Below, one piece after another: positions 21,731-32,761 of a DNA stretch of 64,000 nt (its first letter is position 1; each line of letters begins with the position of its first letter). This stretch comes from Antitrichia curtipendula. Its lineage: Eukaryota; Streptophyta; Bryopsida; Hypnales; Leucodontaceae. Location of the stretch: assembly GCA_951230915.1 (NCBI GenBank), contig OX579636.1, positions 29,571,567-29,635,566 of the forward strand, given 5' to 3'. The notes below the pieces were generated by a model that saw nothing but the letters and a program-made list of their open reading frames with translations, was not told where the DNA came from and made no database searches. The position numbers and the translations under genes were made by a program.

Positions 21731-23423
21731 AATCCCTCATATTATCTGCTATATAGTACTAAAGGTCCACATATTACATCATTGCTGTGCTCTTGACGAT
21801 CAATACCTCAAATTCTGCCACTACATACACGTAGAAGTTCCTACAACACATAACATGCATGCACTTGCATGCATGAATACATTCAGATCATGATCATTAT
21901 AATCAACCCGTGAATGATACGTTGTCGGGTAGAGAGGAGCGCGCTTAGGAAACACACTAGGTGGCTGGCTGCAAGTTGGTGAGTGTAAATGGAGAATCTT
22001 ACAACTTGTACCTTCACTTGGTCTTCAAAATCTTCAAACTTGAATCTACACTCGATCTCCAACCATCCTATCTTGTGGTGGCTCTATAGGGCCAAAGGTA
22101 AGGATGTGTGATAAGAAACAAGGCCTCAGACGGGTAAAACGGGATAGCCAAACCACAAGTTGGCCGTCCAAAAGATTGGTTCCTAAACTTCAAACCCACG
22201 GTGACCAGGAAGCGCCTTTCACCAGTAGGAACGACATAAAAAAACGACCATGTGGGTGATCAATCCTACTTCGCCCCCACAAATACAAAACGGGGTCATT
22301 ATTGGATACCCACATAACCCGCAACAATGTTTACGATGCAAAAATGAAAACAACAAGCCTCCAAATCCGGCTAGGAATAACAATGAAAAGACAACGAGCT
22401 TCCAAAACCGGCTAGGAATAACAAGCCACAAGCCACAACACATGAGTCTTCATTCTACTTGTCTTCATTCTACTTGTCTTTCAATCTTGAAGTCTTCAAA
22501 GAAACTGCAAATAAACACTCATCCTATCTATATTCATCCCAAAATAAGAAGGCAACAGACCTTCCTTAGCTTCACTACCTATAACTTCTTCAATTCTTCT
22601 TCAAACTAAGAGTTTAATAGCTTTTCAGAAAGATAACAAACCCTTCTATCTTCACTGAAAATTTCACTTGCAAGTGATTCTTCAAACTAAATCTATAGCT
22701 TTACAAACATTCGGGTTTTAAATGATAAGGGCAGCAGACCCTCTAGCGCTCAAAGGCCCATATCTTTCTCCACATATCTCCAATTGCTTTGAGTGATGAG
22801 TTTCTAGAAAGATAAGAAAATTTATTATAACTTTCCAAATTTTCAAAGACAAAAGCAAAAACTACAAACTTTGGTGGCCACTCGAATCTCTGCTCTTTTT
22901 TATCGGGTGACAACAGACTCTCTTCCACTCACACGCTTGTAACTTTTAGCTCCCAACTCCAAATCACACAAAAGAGGTCTCTTTAAAACGTCAATGAGAA
23001 GAGAAACAAAACCTCAAAATTTCATTCCAAAATAGTTTGTAGATCATAAGTTGTGACCGCTCAAACTCTTGGCCTTTCAAAACCCAACACATACAACTCG
23101 TAATCACACTACTCACAAACCCCGACTAGAAGGGAGAAAGAAGATGCCTACCTAAGCCCCTAGACCCCTAAGGTAGGTGGAATCAGCCCATGCACACATC
23201 ACATGGGCCTCTAAACACCCATTGGTCCAAGAAAAATCTCAAAGGTAAGTTTTTATTCATCTTTCAAGGCCAAAAAACCTCTAAGATCCAAACTAGGAGG
23301 TAAACTATCTTTATTTCTCTAAATTTCAAGTTCTAACACACAAATAAAGTATAAAAAATATAATTTAACTATAAAACTTCAATCAAAATGAAATAGAGGT
23401 AAAACTGAAGTCGAAGAAGAATG
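21731..23423. other. Unassigned, with short tandem duplications
   Basis: No supported gene. A unit with CCGGCTAGGAATAACAA is duplicated at about 22340-22425, and a 16-bp unit, TTCATTCTACTTGTCT, is doubled near 22450. The rest has mixed composition, with CA- and CT-rich stretches. Confidence 0.35.
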
Positions 23424-23882
23424 CTATTCCATCTGCAAGAACTTGAGGATGCGCTTGATAGTATTTGCTACATAATCTGCACGTTCGGCCTCTGTTAAAG
23501 GATTCATTGGCCCTTTTAACTAACGCTAGTGGTCAAGGCTTCCTTTTATTGGCCTTACCATACAGTAATAATGGTCGTCGTTCAAGCCCTCATAACTTGC
23601 TTCAAATGCCACTTCTTGGGTGCCTAGTTCAACACATCTGATTTGGAGTAGGATCACCAAAGCATGAGCGTCTCTCTGGAGATTACCATGCCAACATTGC
23701 TTTACAAGAGGTTTCTTTAACGGACGAGAAGGTCCAGCCTCATCTTGCAAATATATTGGCATTGGTACAGAAATTGCCGGCTGAGATGGTTGAACAAACA
23801 ATTGTGATAAGGAAAGCTCTAGTTCATCCTCTGGTTGATACTCTGAATCTTGCGACTTCATAAAAACCCTCCAGTTTGACAT
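23424..23882 (-). pseudogene. Small unidentified protein relic
   Basis: From ATG 23880-23882 the frame encodes MSNWRVFMKSQDSEY..., with an acidic and Pro/Ser-rich N-terminal half (PEDELELSLSQLFVQPSQP) and then a denser segment (NLQRDAHALVILLQIRCVE). Two TAG codons at 23526-23528 and 23520-23522 interrupt it. The same frame then continues as NPLTEAERADYVANTIKRIL and ends in TAG at 23424-23426. That protein-like tail is why I treat the two TAGs as damage, but the gene could simply end at 23526. No family is recognised. Confidence 0.35.
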
Positions 23883-24501
23883 TCTAGAGTCAAATTCTAA
23901 ATTCACGCATAGATTCTAAATGAACTCAAAAGAATACTCCAAACTGGTAAAACAAGTCTAGGGCTTTCGTCTTTTTAACAACTCCATTAGCAACAAGTGT
24001 CACCTTGAAGCCATTAGGAACGTCACCATGAAGCCACTGAAAACGTCACCAGTAAGTTTTGACCTTCAAATTATAGAATCTCTGTAAAATACAAATTAAT
24101 ACACATTTTATGCAGTGTACTTATTTACATCACGACAATGTCCAGAGAACATGCACATACTGCTTGGCTTCAAATGGACCTTCCCACCTACCATTCTTAC
24201 ACTTCAAATTGTAAGGAAAAAGAAAATGCATGGTATAAATAGCAAACATTGTCAAGAACTAAAAACCTTTTCTTCCTTCAATGTCTTGCTAATATTACAT
24301 TTTTTTTTCTTTTGAATACCACTAGTACAGAAATACAAAGCAATTTGCATAAGGTAAGCCTTATACTGTATAGACATTGCACTCTAACGCATGTTTCTTA
24401 CGTTTACACAAATACAACAATACAAGATATTTATAATATTTTGAACTTTCTGACAGTGAATTTTTATTTGATACACACCAATATCCACTGCTGGCGTTCT
24501 C
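23883..24501. other. AT-rich spacer
   Basis: No gene or clear repeat seen. Confidence 0.4.
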
Positions 24502-25430
24502 TTAACCCCTAAAGGACCAACATGCGATTTTTGGCAGTATAAAAAATTTGGGCAGGTACTTGTGACTGGAGATTTTCATACTTTTGGCTGAAATCTTAAT
24601 AGAAGGTGGGCGTAAGGAGTACCTTTTATATGCACTAAATTTCATGACATTTGGAAATAGGAGTAAAAAGTTATGGCCAAATATGTTACTATTGTTTGTA
24701 ATTGGGCAGTCCGGGCAGATAAAAAAAATCACTTTTTTCTAAAATAAAAATTTGAAATTGATTTTCTAGAGTTATATACACGTGGAAAGCTTTGAATCAT
24801 TCCATTTCGACCAATGAATCAAAAGTTATGAGGATTTTAAGTTTGCGGGCAGTTATAGATTCTCTAATCTGAAATAAACTTTGAAGTTGTTTATTTAACT
24901 CAATTTTTAATGTTTTTTGAAAAATAAATTTCCATAGGATGTAGGTTGTTTATTACAACATTACAACCATTGGAATTTACATTTTTCAATTCCATAATTA
25001 AATTCTTAACAATTTAGTATTTTGCATCATTCTCTACTTCTTGCTACTTACTATTTTTTTTGTATATGTTGTACAATATCAAATGATTTGAATATTTTTA
25101 AGCATGTAAAGAACTTGTTTAGGAAAAAGAATGTGAAGATGCACCACCATTTTGGACATTTTTTCATACAAATGGGACCTTGTGAAGTGCAGCTGCCTTG
25201 TTTTTCGCAGGGACAAAAAAAAGATTTTTGCCAATTCAAATGCTAATCTTCCAATCCGCATGGTGGAAAATTCTGAATTTTTTTTGACATCTTCTAAAAC
25301 TAGTTTACTATAAGATCCTACAGTTACATGTGTCAAAAAAGTTTTTTTTCAAAAATTTGGTACTTGTACTAGAAATGGCAGTTTTGGAGTGTTTTTGGTG
25401 AAAACATAGTCACATAATTTTAGGGGTTAA
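24502..25430. mobile_element. 929-bp element with TTAA ends and CCCCTAAA inverted repeats (piggyBac-like, non-autonomous)
   Basis: It begins TTAACCCCTAAA (24502-24513) and ends with the exact reverse complement TTTAGGGGTTAA (25419-25430). A TTAA target duplication with terminal repeats beginning in C-runs is the hallmark of piggyBac elements. The inside is AT-rich and has no transposase frame, so the element would be non-autonomous. A diverged copy lies at 26276-27200. The inverted repeat is short (8 bp beyond TTAA), so chance or another superfamily remains possible. Confidence 0.5.
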
Positions 25431-26275
25431 TTGGATTCAAGATATTACAAAGAACCATATATTTTATTTTCATTTTAAGTATGTTGTAAGTCATAGAAAC
25501 CCTTGCATGATTATAATGTTAACAAAATCAAAAAAAACAACTTAAGTAATTTCAACAATACATTTCATTCTCCTTTTTTACTCAAATTGCATAAAACAAC
25601 AGGTGAAGGAAAGTCCCTCAAGCACAACCATACAACTAAAAGAAATGAAATTTCCTCATCAACCCTCAATCTTTTTAATAAATGTAACTTCTACATGTAT
25701 GTGTCTTGTACTTTCTCGATCAAATTGTATGCCTTCTATTTTTGGAGTGCTTTAAAGTACAATAGGTTTAGTTTATTTTCTTGATATCATGGTCAGTGGG
25801 GGAGAAAATAGAACAAATCAAAGATGTTTTCTATAGTTTACAACATCCACAAACATAGAAATAAAACAACTCATTTAGTTGGAATGAAAATAGATGTGAT
25901 GTTCCAAACATTAATTGGACTTCTTTAAAGTGCAACAATAGAGTCCACTGTGTTTGATTTTTTTTCTACAAAAACATAAGGTTCATATAAATGTTCATGG
26001 ATTCCATGTTGAGGAACTATTTACAACTTCCACCTATTTTTTCCTTTCTACTTTATGTTTATTTCATGACCTTTTGAAAGCTCAATTCAAGGACAAAACT
26101 TGCACTTCATGACAATTTTGCAAAATCGTCAATTTTGGAGAAGACTCAGAATGTTTAGAGGTTCAAAAAAAAAAGCCACAAAAAAATGACTTATTGAAAA
26201 TATCATAAGAAACTAATGGCATTCAAAGTAGAGAATAATTTTCGGGAAGGAGGGAATAAATATATAACGGTAATT
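25431..26275. other. AT-rich spacer between the two element copies
   Basis: No supported gene; only short AT-rich frames. Confidence 0.4.
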
Positions 26276-27200
26276 CACCCCTAAAGAATCAGTCTGCTAG
26301 TTCTAGCAACTTAGCAATTTCGGGTATTAGGTACGTGTGAATGGAGATTAGCATGATTTTGGCCCAAATTTGAATAGAAGGTGTGGATAAGGAATATCTT
26401 TAAAGTGCACTATAATTCATTACATTAGAGAATATCAGTGAAAAGTTATTACCTTATACGTTATTTTTTCCCTAGAAATGGGCAATTTGGGCACATATGA
26501 AAATGTCACTTCTTTCAGAATTCAAGATTCAAAATTCGTTTAACTTATAGACTTATATATATATATATATATATATATATGGAAAGCTTTTAATCATCCT
26601 ATTTCTATTTGAGACATGAGAGTTATATGGGATTTTAATTTGCGGGCTGTTATAGATTCTCTATACTAAACAAAACTTTGAAGTCCTTAATTCAATTGAA
26701 TTTACAATATTTTTTGTAAAAAGTTAAACAAAATCATGTATATTATTTATTAGAAAATTGCAACCATTGGAATTATCATTTTTCAATTCCAATCCCTAAG
26801 TTTTTAACAATTTAATATTTTGAATCATTCTCTACTTCTTTCTATTTAGATTTTTTTTCCTATATGTTGATACAATTCAAAATTGTGTGAAAAGTTTCAA
26901 GCATCATTGTTGCCTACTTAGGTTGAACAATGAATCCAAAGAAGCACTACCTACTTAGATGTGTTCTCTTACATATTTGACCCTTTAATGTGCAGATGTC
27001 AAATATAGGATTTTGGGTTCAAATGCTCATAAATTCTAATTTACAAGGTGGGATGATTTGAAATTTTTTCCACATTCTCTTTAACCATTTTAGTACAAGA
27101 TCTATGGTTACATGTGCAAATACAACTTTTCTTTTCAGAATTTGGTGAATGTATTTAAAATTTCCATTTTGGAGCATTATAGGTACAAACAGAATAAGGA
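26276..27200. mobile_element. Diverged second copy of the 24502-25430 element
   Basis: It starts CACCCCTAAAG and matches the first copy in the same order throughout. Shared blocks include GGAAAGCTTT...ATCATCC/ATCATTCC, TTTGCGGGC.GTTATAGATTCTC, CAACCATTGGAATT and ATCATTCTCTACTTCTT. The 3' inverted repeat is not recognisable and the TTAA at the 5' end reads TTCA. An (AT)n run expanded inside it. It is a direct repeat, offset about 1.77 kb. Confidence 0.65.
26554..26580. repeat. (AT)n microsatellite
   Basis: About 13 uninterrupted AT dinucleotides lie inside the second element copy; the first copy has TTATATACACGTGG at the same place. Confidence 0.95.
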
Positions 27201-28030
27201 ACTTCAGGTACTGTATAATTGACAAGTGCATTCTAAAATCAATTGCCTACCTCAAGATGTATAATATTCAAGATTGCCTCACGACACCGAGGCCCATGGA
27301 CATAGAAACCCCTTGCCCAATTGTTTCCAGACCCACTACCTTGGGTGATCTGACAAACTGAGCAGTGAGAATTTCCAAGCTCTTGCGTTGTTTTTATGAG
27401 GCTGTGCTGCTGCTGCGCATTTGATTGCTGCCGAGATAACCTTCATGACATTGTTTCACATCACAAATCAAGCATGAATAATTTGTATATCAAAATACAC
27501 TCGTATCAAAACGATTGAAGAGTAGTATTTTCTGGACTATTAGCACCGCAACAAAAAGCAATGCATGCACCCTCGGTTCCATGTCCATGAGAACGGCGTG
27601 CACTATCCGAATCGAACAAGCTATCCACACTGCTTCACAGTCACATTTGTCAGCGAGACCATATTCTACGTACAACATCACGCTCGTCTCTTTTGTGGCT
27701 GCCACAAAGATTTTAAAACTACGAGGATTCTTGCTTGGAGGATGCTCACTCCAACGATTTCCACTCAAATCAGGATCCATTTTGAAATTTGGAGTTGCCA
27801 ATGGAAAAAACGCAAGGATTATAGAGCGTGAAATTGGTAGATCACAAATGTCAGAGCTCACGACGGAATCCTGTTGTACCTCGCTACTCTCGGAAAATGA
27901 AATGTTGGAACACATGCGGGAAGAGTATTGGTCTGCACCGATGTTGTGAACGATCCTTCCTAAGCTAAAAAAACTAAACGAATTCCTGCAATCTAAATCC
28001 TAAAATCCCCTAAACCTAAGACCTAACTAA
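27201..28030. other. Unassigned; open frames on both strands at 27490-27949
   Basis: Frames of about 140 codons overlap on the two strands. Neither has a recognised domain, flanking splice sites or a clear codon pattern, so I do not call a gene. The plus frame ends in a polar segment (IIEREIGRSQMSELTTE) that looks slightly more protein-like. Confidence 0.25.
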
Positions 28031-28936
28031 CTACCTCTTGAGTCTAAATTTCTGAAGGTGCGCTGGGTTCAACTTCCCAGTCACCTTCTTATCTATCATG
28101 GTCTTTGTGTCCATCTTAAAACAAATCTTGAAAAACTTGTGAACGACACTACCATCCTTCAACTTGCTCAAACCCTCCAATGCATATGCAACAGTAATAG
28201 GCGTTGTGGCATGTGCACTTCCCTTGCTAATGTTCAAAGAAACATCCCGCATCTTCCTCATCATCTTCAAGATATTAAGACTTGGCTTGAGCTTCACAGC
28301 AAAAATCTCCACAAATCTCTCCCCCGGCTCTTGGCAAAACGCCACTACATCCTTTGACTTCAACCATTGAGCTTGCCTTGAGGAATCGGCACAATCCTTT
28401 CTACCAACATTGTAAAATGCTTCCAACAGTTTGTCAACAAAGGCTCTGACAGATGTTTCAAAAGCGTCCTGATTCAAAATGGTTTGCATAAAAACATGTT
28501 GTTGTAATGTTTCAATGTGCTTTTGTAATGCTTCATCATGGTATTGTAATTCTTGAATCGCTTCTTTGTCTTTAAGCCTCTCCGCTTGCATGCTCTCCAT
28601 ATGCCTTTGAAGTGATGCAACCATTTGCCCAAGATTGCTAATGTCATTTTGAGAAGCATTTATCTCAACCATCAATGACTGGAAAGTAGATTCTCCAACC
28701 ATTTCAGATCAAGGCGATCCCAACGGCCTAATCTTCCTCACTGTACCCGTCCCAATGAGATCCTTGACTTCTCTAGTTGTTGCCAATTGGATGGTTCCTC
28801 CCTTCATTAGGTTCACAAATTTGGCAACAAAGTGTCTCTTGTTAAGGTGCTCGACTGGTGGCAAGTTTTCACGAGAAGCTAAGGGCCTCTTCACACTCCT
28901 CGATTTTAGTTTTAAATTGATAGGTTTTCGATCCAT
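28031..28936 (-). pseudogene. Coiled-coil protein relic, one internal stop
   Basis: A single 302-codon frame runs from ATG 28934-28936 to TAG at 28031-28033, interrupted once by TGA at 28709-28711 in SP-stop-SEMVGEST (a CGA codon would restore it). The first 75 residues are basic (MDRKPINLKLKSRSVKRPL). Residues about 85-150 form heptad-like repeats (ISNLGQMVASLQRHMESM, IQELQYHDEALQKHIETL), so a coiled coil is likely. The C-terminal third is basic and helical (KMMRKMRDVSLNISKG). No family is recognised. It may be an accessory protein of a mobile element or a decayed host gene. Confidence 0.5.
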
Positions 28937-29429
28937 CTTTGAAAATCAAAACATTAAAAAGCAATCAAAACGACAGCTACTTATACATGCAAGAAAGAGA
29001 AAGTAAAAGAAAGTAAAAATAGACCATGCTTCTATACTAAGGAGTAATTATTTCAAAAGGAAAAGCTTGTTGCGACCAGCATTGCCAAGTAGCAAAGCAA
29101 AACATGGTTCATCACCTTCTTGTGAATCCAATGTGATTAAGAAGTTAATACTACAAAGCACTTAGCCATGAAACCAACACTAAGTACAATTAAGTGCCTG
29201 AATTGGAGTATACAGACGGACGGACAATTACACAGTATACTTTGAAGTGTATTTCAAAGCATACTAAGTTTTCTTTTGTCTATACTTCAAGATATCACTT
29301 CTCAAGTTCTGGTTCAACTAATAACTGCCCTTTGATTGTTTAGAATACACATACCAAAGCATATTAAAAAATTCTATTAAGTGATATGAACTTAGAGGTA
29401 TCACTACTACCAGGATTGACAAGACGTCC
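28937..29429. other. AT-rich spacer
   Basis: No gene or repeat recognised. Confidence 0.35.
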
Positions 29430-29810
29430 CATGGACGTTGGCGCTGACCCTTGGTCGTTGAACAAGGCGTTGCGCGGACGGGCAATCGAGCTCTAGATTG
29501 TTGGACGGACATGCCGTCGGGCGCGCGGACTGTCTCGCGGACGAACTATCAGGCGGACAGACCGTCGGGCGCACAAATTGTTGGGCGGACGGGGTCTGGC
29601 CGACGGGGTGCCTGAAGGTCCGACCGGGCGTCTACTTGCTCGTTTGACGGTCCAATCGACTATCCACGCTTCCATCCGCTAGCTCCGTTTGTCGGTGCGA
29701 CCGCCTTCGACGGTGGCTGTGCGATCCAGCGGACGCCGATTTCTGTCCGCATGATCTACCTGTGTGATTTTGGGGCGTCCGATTCACACCTACGCGTCTG
29801 CATTGCTTGG
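29430..29810 (+). repeat. CGGAC/CCGTCGGGCG motif cluster
   Basis: In an otherwise AT-rich region this GC-rich block repeats GCGGAC or GGACGG about ten times and CCGTCGGGCG twice, in irregular spacing. Clusters of short GC motifs near an element end serve as transposase-binding subterminal repeats in hAT and CACTA elements. It ends just before a TATA box and a BED-finger-like frame, which fits such a role. Confidence 0.55.
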
Positions 29811-29824
29811 TCCGCCTTTGAACT

Positions 29825-29834
29825 CCATAAATAG
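29825..29834 (+). promoter_or_regulatory. TATA box upstream of the BED-like frame
   Basis: CCATAAATAG lies about 275 bp before the ATG at 30109 and directly after the CGGAC cluster, in a plausible core-promoter arrangement. Confidence 0.4.
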
Positions 29835-30108
29835 CACGACGGACGGCTTTTTTTTCACAATTGTTTCCCTTGTAGAGCGGGTGATCCGGTGCCTTTGTGT
29901 GGCTCTGCGCGCCCCTTCCGTTTTGGTGTGTGAACGATTGTGCTTGGATACTAAATTGCACCAAATTATTTTGGTGATTACTTGGTTTTGAAGGCCTCGT
30001 TAACAACTTCACCCCGTTTCATTGGCAAGTGTCAAACATTTTGTTTAGTTGTTCTAAACATTCATGTGAACTTCGTCATCAAATCATTTCATTTTAATCA
30101 AGGTTACC

Positions 30109-30978
30109 ATGCCTCGCGATTTAAGATCAAAGTCCAGTAAGAAGGGCAGATCCCAGGACATGAACTGGAAAGATTGGACAAATCTAATGTGTGTAGCTGA
30201 ATCTAGATGGGAAGAAGAGCCCAAGAAGGTTTGGGATTGTACAATGTGCAAAAAGTACGTCAAAATGACGCACCTCTCCAAAATGTGGTCACAAGAACAA
30301 ACAAACGTGCAAGTTCGGCGTTGGAAAGGACAAATTTCCACGTGTGAGAGCAAACACTTTGTTCACCGATAAGAAGAAGTAACGCGGTCGGCTGAGGTGC
30401 GTGACTCCAAACCAAATGTCATGGATTATTCCAATATGGCCATGGTTTGGGCAAAGATTGTACTCCATAAAGATGTAGACTAGCGCATAATTTACGGGAA
30501 AAATGTTGACAATATGAATCGCAATGACGTTGTTATTTATACAAGTTGGATTCAACCGAGCGTTTGTATGCGAATGTGGTCCAATTAAGGGCAGTTTGGA
30601 TTTCCGCTGATTGTATTGCCGGATGTTGAGGATGAATGGTCAGACGATGATGATGTAGAAGACAATCCAGCACCCGTGACATTTGGAGTGAGACATGAGC
30701 GTCAAGAATCTCCGGAAGACATCGAGTTCAATCAACAAATGCAAGAAGCTATGCGTAGAAGCATGGAGGATCAGGGTCCACAACACGGGCGTGATAGGTC
30801 CTACCAACATGATCGTACTGCATCTAGCTCACAAGATGGTCAAAGGGTCTTACACTACGGTAACGACCCCCAAGGTACTTATTACAACCCAGAAAGAAGC
30901 CATGGAACCACACATGATTTTGGATCTAGCCAAGGAGGCTCCCAATACTATTCCGGATCTACTACGGGTGGTTCATAG
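30109..30978 (+). pseudogene. BED-finger-like N-terminus and acidic C-terminal tail of a possible hAT-type protein
   Basis: The frame from ATG 30109 encodes a basic start (MPRDLRSKSSKKGRSQDMNW), then WDCTMCKK followed by THLSKM, resembling the W...C-X2-C...H pattern of BED fingers. It stops with TAA at 30370. The same frame carries further stops near 30480 and 30588, then opens at 30616-30978 into MPDVEDEWSDDDDVEDNP and a Gly/Ser/Gln-rich tail (SSQGGSQYYSGSTTGGS). No catalytic core lies between them, so this looks like an internally deleted element. The hAT assignment is tentative. Confidence 0.35.
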
Positions 30979-31670
30979 GAACGCCACATAGGCTCTTGTC
31001 ATGTCAAACTAAGGCAAGGAAGGTCTCAGCACCGTGATATAGTTCCTCCTCCAACTTTTGGAGGTCCTTATTGTAAAAATCCCAATCAAGGAGCTGTGCC
31101 AAGCGACTATGGATACAATTGGGGCGGAGGACAATATCTTGGCATTTATGGATCTGGTTCCACACCACCAAGTCGTAGAGATGACATCCGTTCAGATTCT
31201 GAGTAAAATAGACAAAAATATTTTAGTCGGTGTCACACAATCGAGTGGGCCTTGGAATCTTTTGCCATGGGATTATGGAGTGTGACAATCATAGTACAAA
31301 AAAATTGGCATCTTGGCGAATAGCATTTACGTATTAATATACTTTGATATATAAATATTGTATTAAAATGTATTTGGAGGTTGATACTTGATATCATCTT
31401 AGCGATATTGTTCAAGTATCAACCATATTGTTTTTCAATATAAAAATATTTGCGTACGATGGATGTCTATTATCATTATATACGTACAACATTGATTATA
31501 CAATTTTTTGTATCCAACCATACCAAGCTAACATCCATCAACAATAATTGTTGCATTGCACTTCTCATCTAAGGATTCCAAGCAAAACATATGATGAATG
31601 CATAAATGCCATATTTAACTACTTTTGGACTATTGAAAGTCCAAAAGTAATAAAATGCAAAAATCTCTCG
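30979..31670. other. AT-rich spacer
   Basis: No supported gene. Confidence 0.35.
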
Positions 31671-32060
31671 ATGCATGGTGGTAGGCAATACATTGGGAGG
31701 TTTCCAGTTTTAGTGAAATTCATTTTTCAAAGGGTGTTGCAGGGCTCCTAGACGTCATTGAAGCGTACGAACGTGCATATGTAGTCTTCGAATGGATGCA
31801 TGGTGTTTGGCAAGGCATCGGGACAAATCCAGATATACAGAAGGGGATTTTTCTGAGGGTTTCACATGCTTTCAAGAAGTCAATTGAAGCACACGAACAT
31901 GCATCTCAAGATACATATGAAATGTGAATATGGATCAGTAAATAGCCTTCCATACATGGTGATAGGCCTAACATCGGGAGATATCCAGACATTAAAGTTC
32001 ATTTTCCTAAAGGTGTTGCAAGGCCCCCGAGAAGTGAATTGAAGCCCATAAACATGCATG
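31671..32060. repeat. Three copies of a roughly 110-bp repeat containing a palindrome half
   Basis: Copies at about 31671-31779, 31795-31904 and 31951-32060 share CATGGTG.TAGGC, then ATCGGGAGATATCCAG-like cores (31692-31707, 31817-31832, 31973-31988), then a GAAGCRYAYRAACATGCAT end. The core matches the ATCGGGA arm of the palindrome found in the array at 36411-36836, so this is probably the other flank of the same element. Confidence 0.65.
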
Positions 32061-32098
32061 TCAGGGATGATAGAAACTTTGAATGATGAATTAAATGC

Positions 32099-32128
32099 TA
32101 CCAGTTGGAATGGAGGTTCCAACTGGTA
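32099..32128. repeat. Perfect 12-bp inverted repeat, 6-nt loop
   Basis: TACCAGTTGGAA and TTCCAACTGGTA flank TGGAGG. It lies between the 3' repeats and the end of the DUF7869-like gene. It could be a cruciform or a structural remnant of a small inverted duplication. Confidence 0.85.
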
Positions 32129-32713
32129 GGAATTAAATTATCTGGGAATCTCCTGATGGAGTGCAAACCTTGTAGGGTGAGCAAATCCATTTTGTATACC
32201 CTATACTTCATTGCCTTAGACATCTTATATCCTACTAAATGTAAAAACAGGTGTTTGTTGCGTGAACAACAAATGTGGAAACTTAGCCTAAATCTATATG
32301 AACATAGTAACTAGTAACGTAAATATTGAAGAGCAAGGAGAAAGCAAATAACGACAAAACAATGTCAACTACAATAGTAAAAGACAAATGAAAACAAATA
32401 TTGAGAATAGTAACTACCCAGAAGAAAATTGTCTTCCGAAATTCTAATAACCGCTTAGAAGATCAATACAAGAAAGAAAGAATAGAAAAGCTAACAGAGC
32501 GTGGTCAATTCCTACAACTATGACATGCAATTTGGAGGTTGCCCTTGAGGAGAAACAAGAACATCAAATTCTGCTGTTCATTGATAAAATGAACGCATCC
32601 CACGCATTGCAGCTTCCTCAACAACCACTACTAACTGAACTACAAGTTAGATATGCATGAACCATTTACCAAGGAAACGAACTCTGCCATGGTCAAGAGG
32701 AACCGAAGAAATC

Positions 32714-32733
32714 ATCCGGATATATCCCGATAG
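32714..32733. repeat. Single palindrome copy just after the DUF7869-like gene
   Basis: ATCCGGATATATCCCGATAG lies about 30 bp beyond the stop codon and is a variant of the ATCGGGA(N)TCCCGAT palindrome. Confidence 0.7.
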
Positions 32734-32761
32734 CCGTGTTGAGCCACGACACGTTAGACCA

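Noticed and set aside
27490..27949. Opposed frames of about 140 codons
   Set aside because: Both strands open over the same stretch, no domain and no splice sites; cannot choose a strand.
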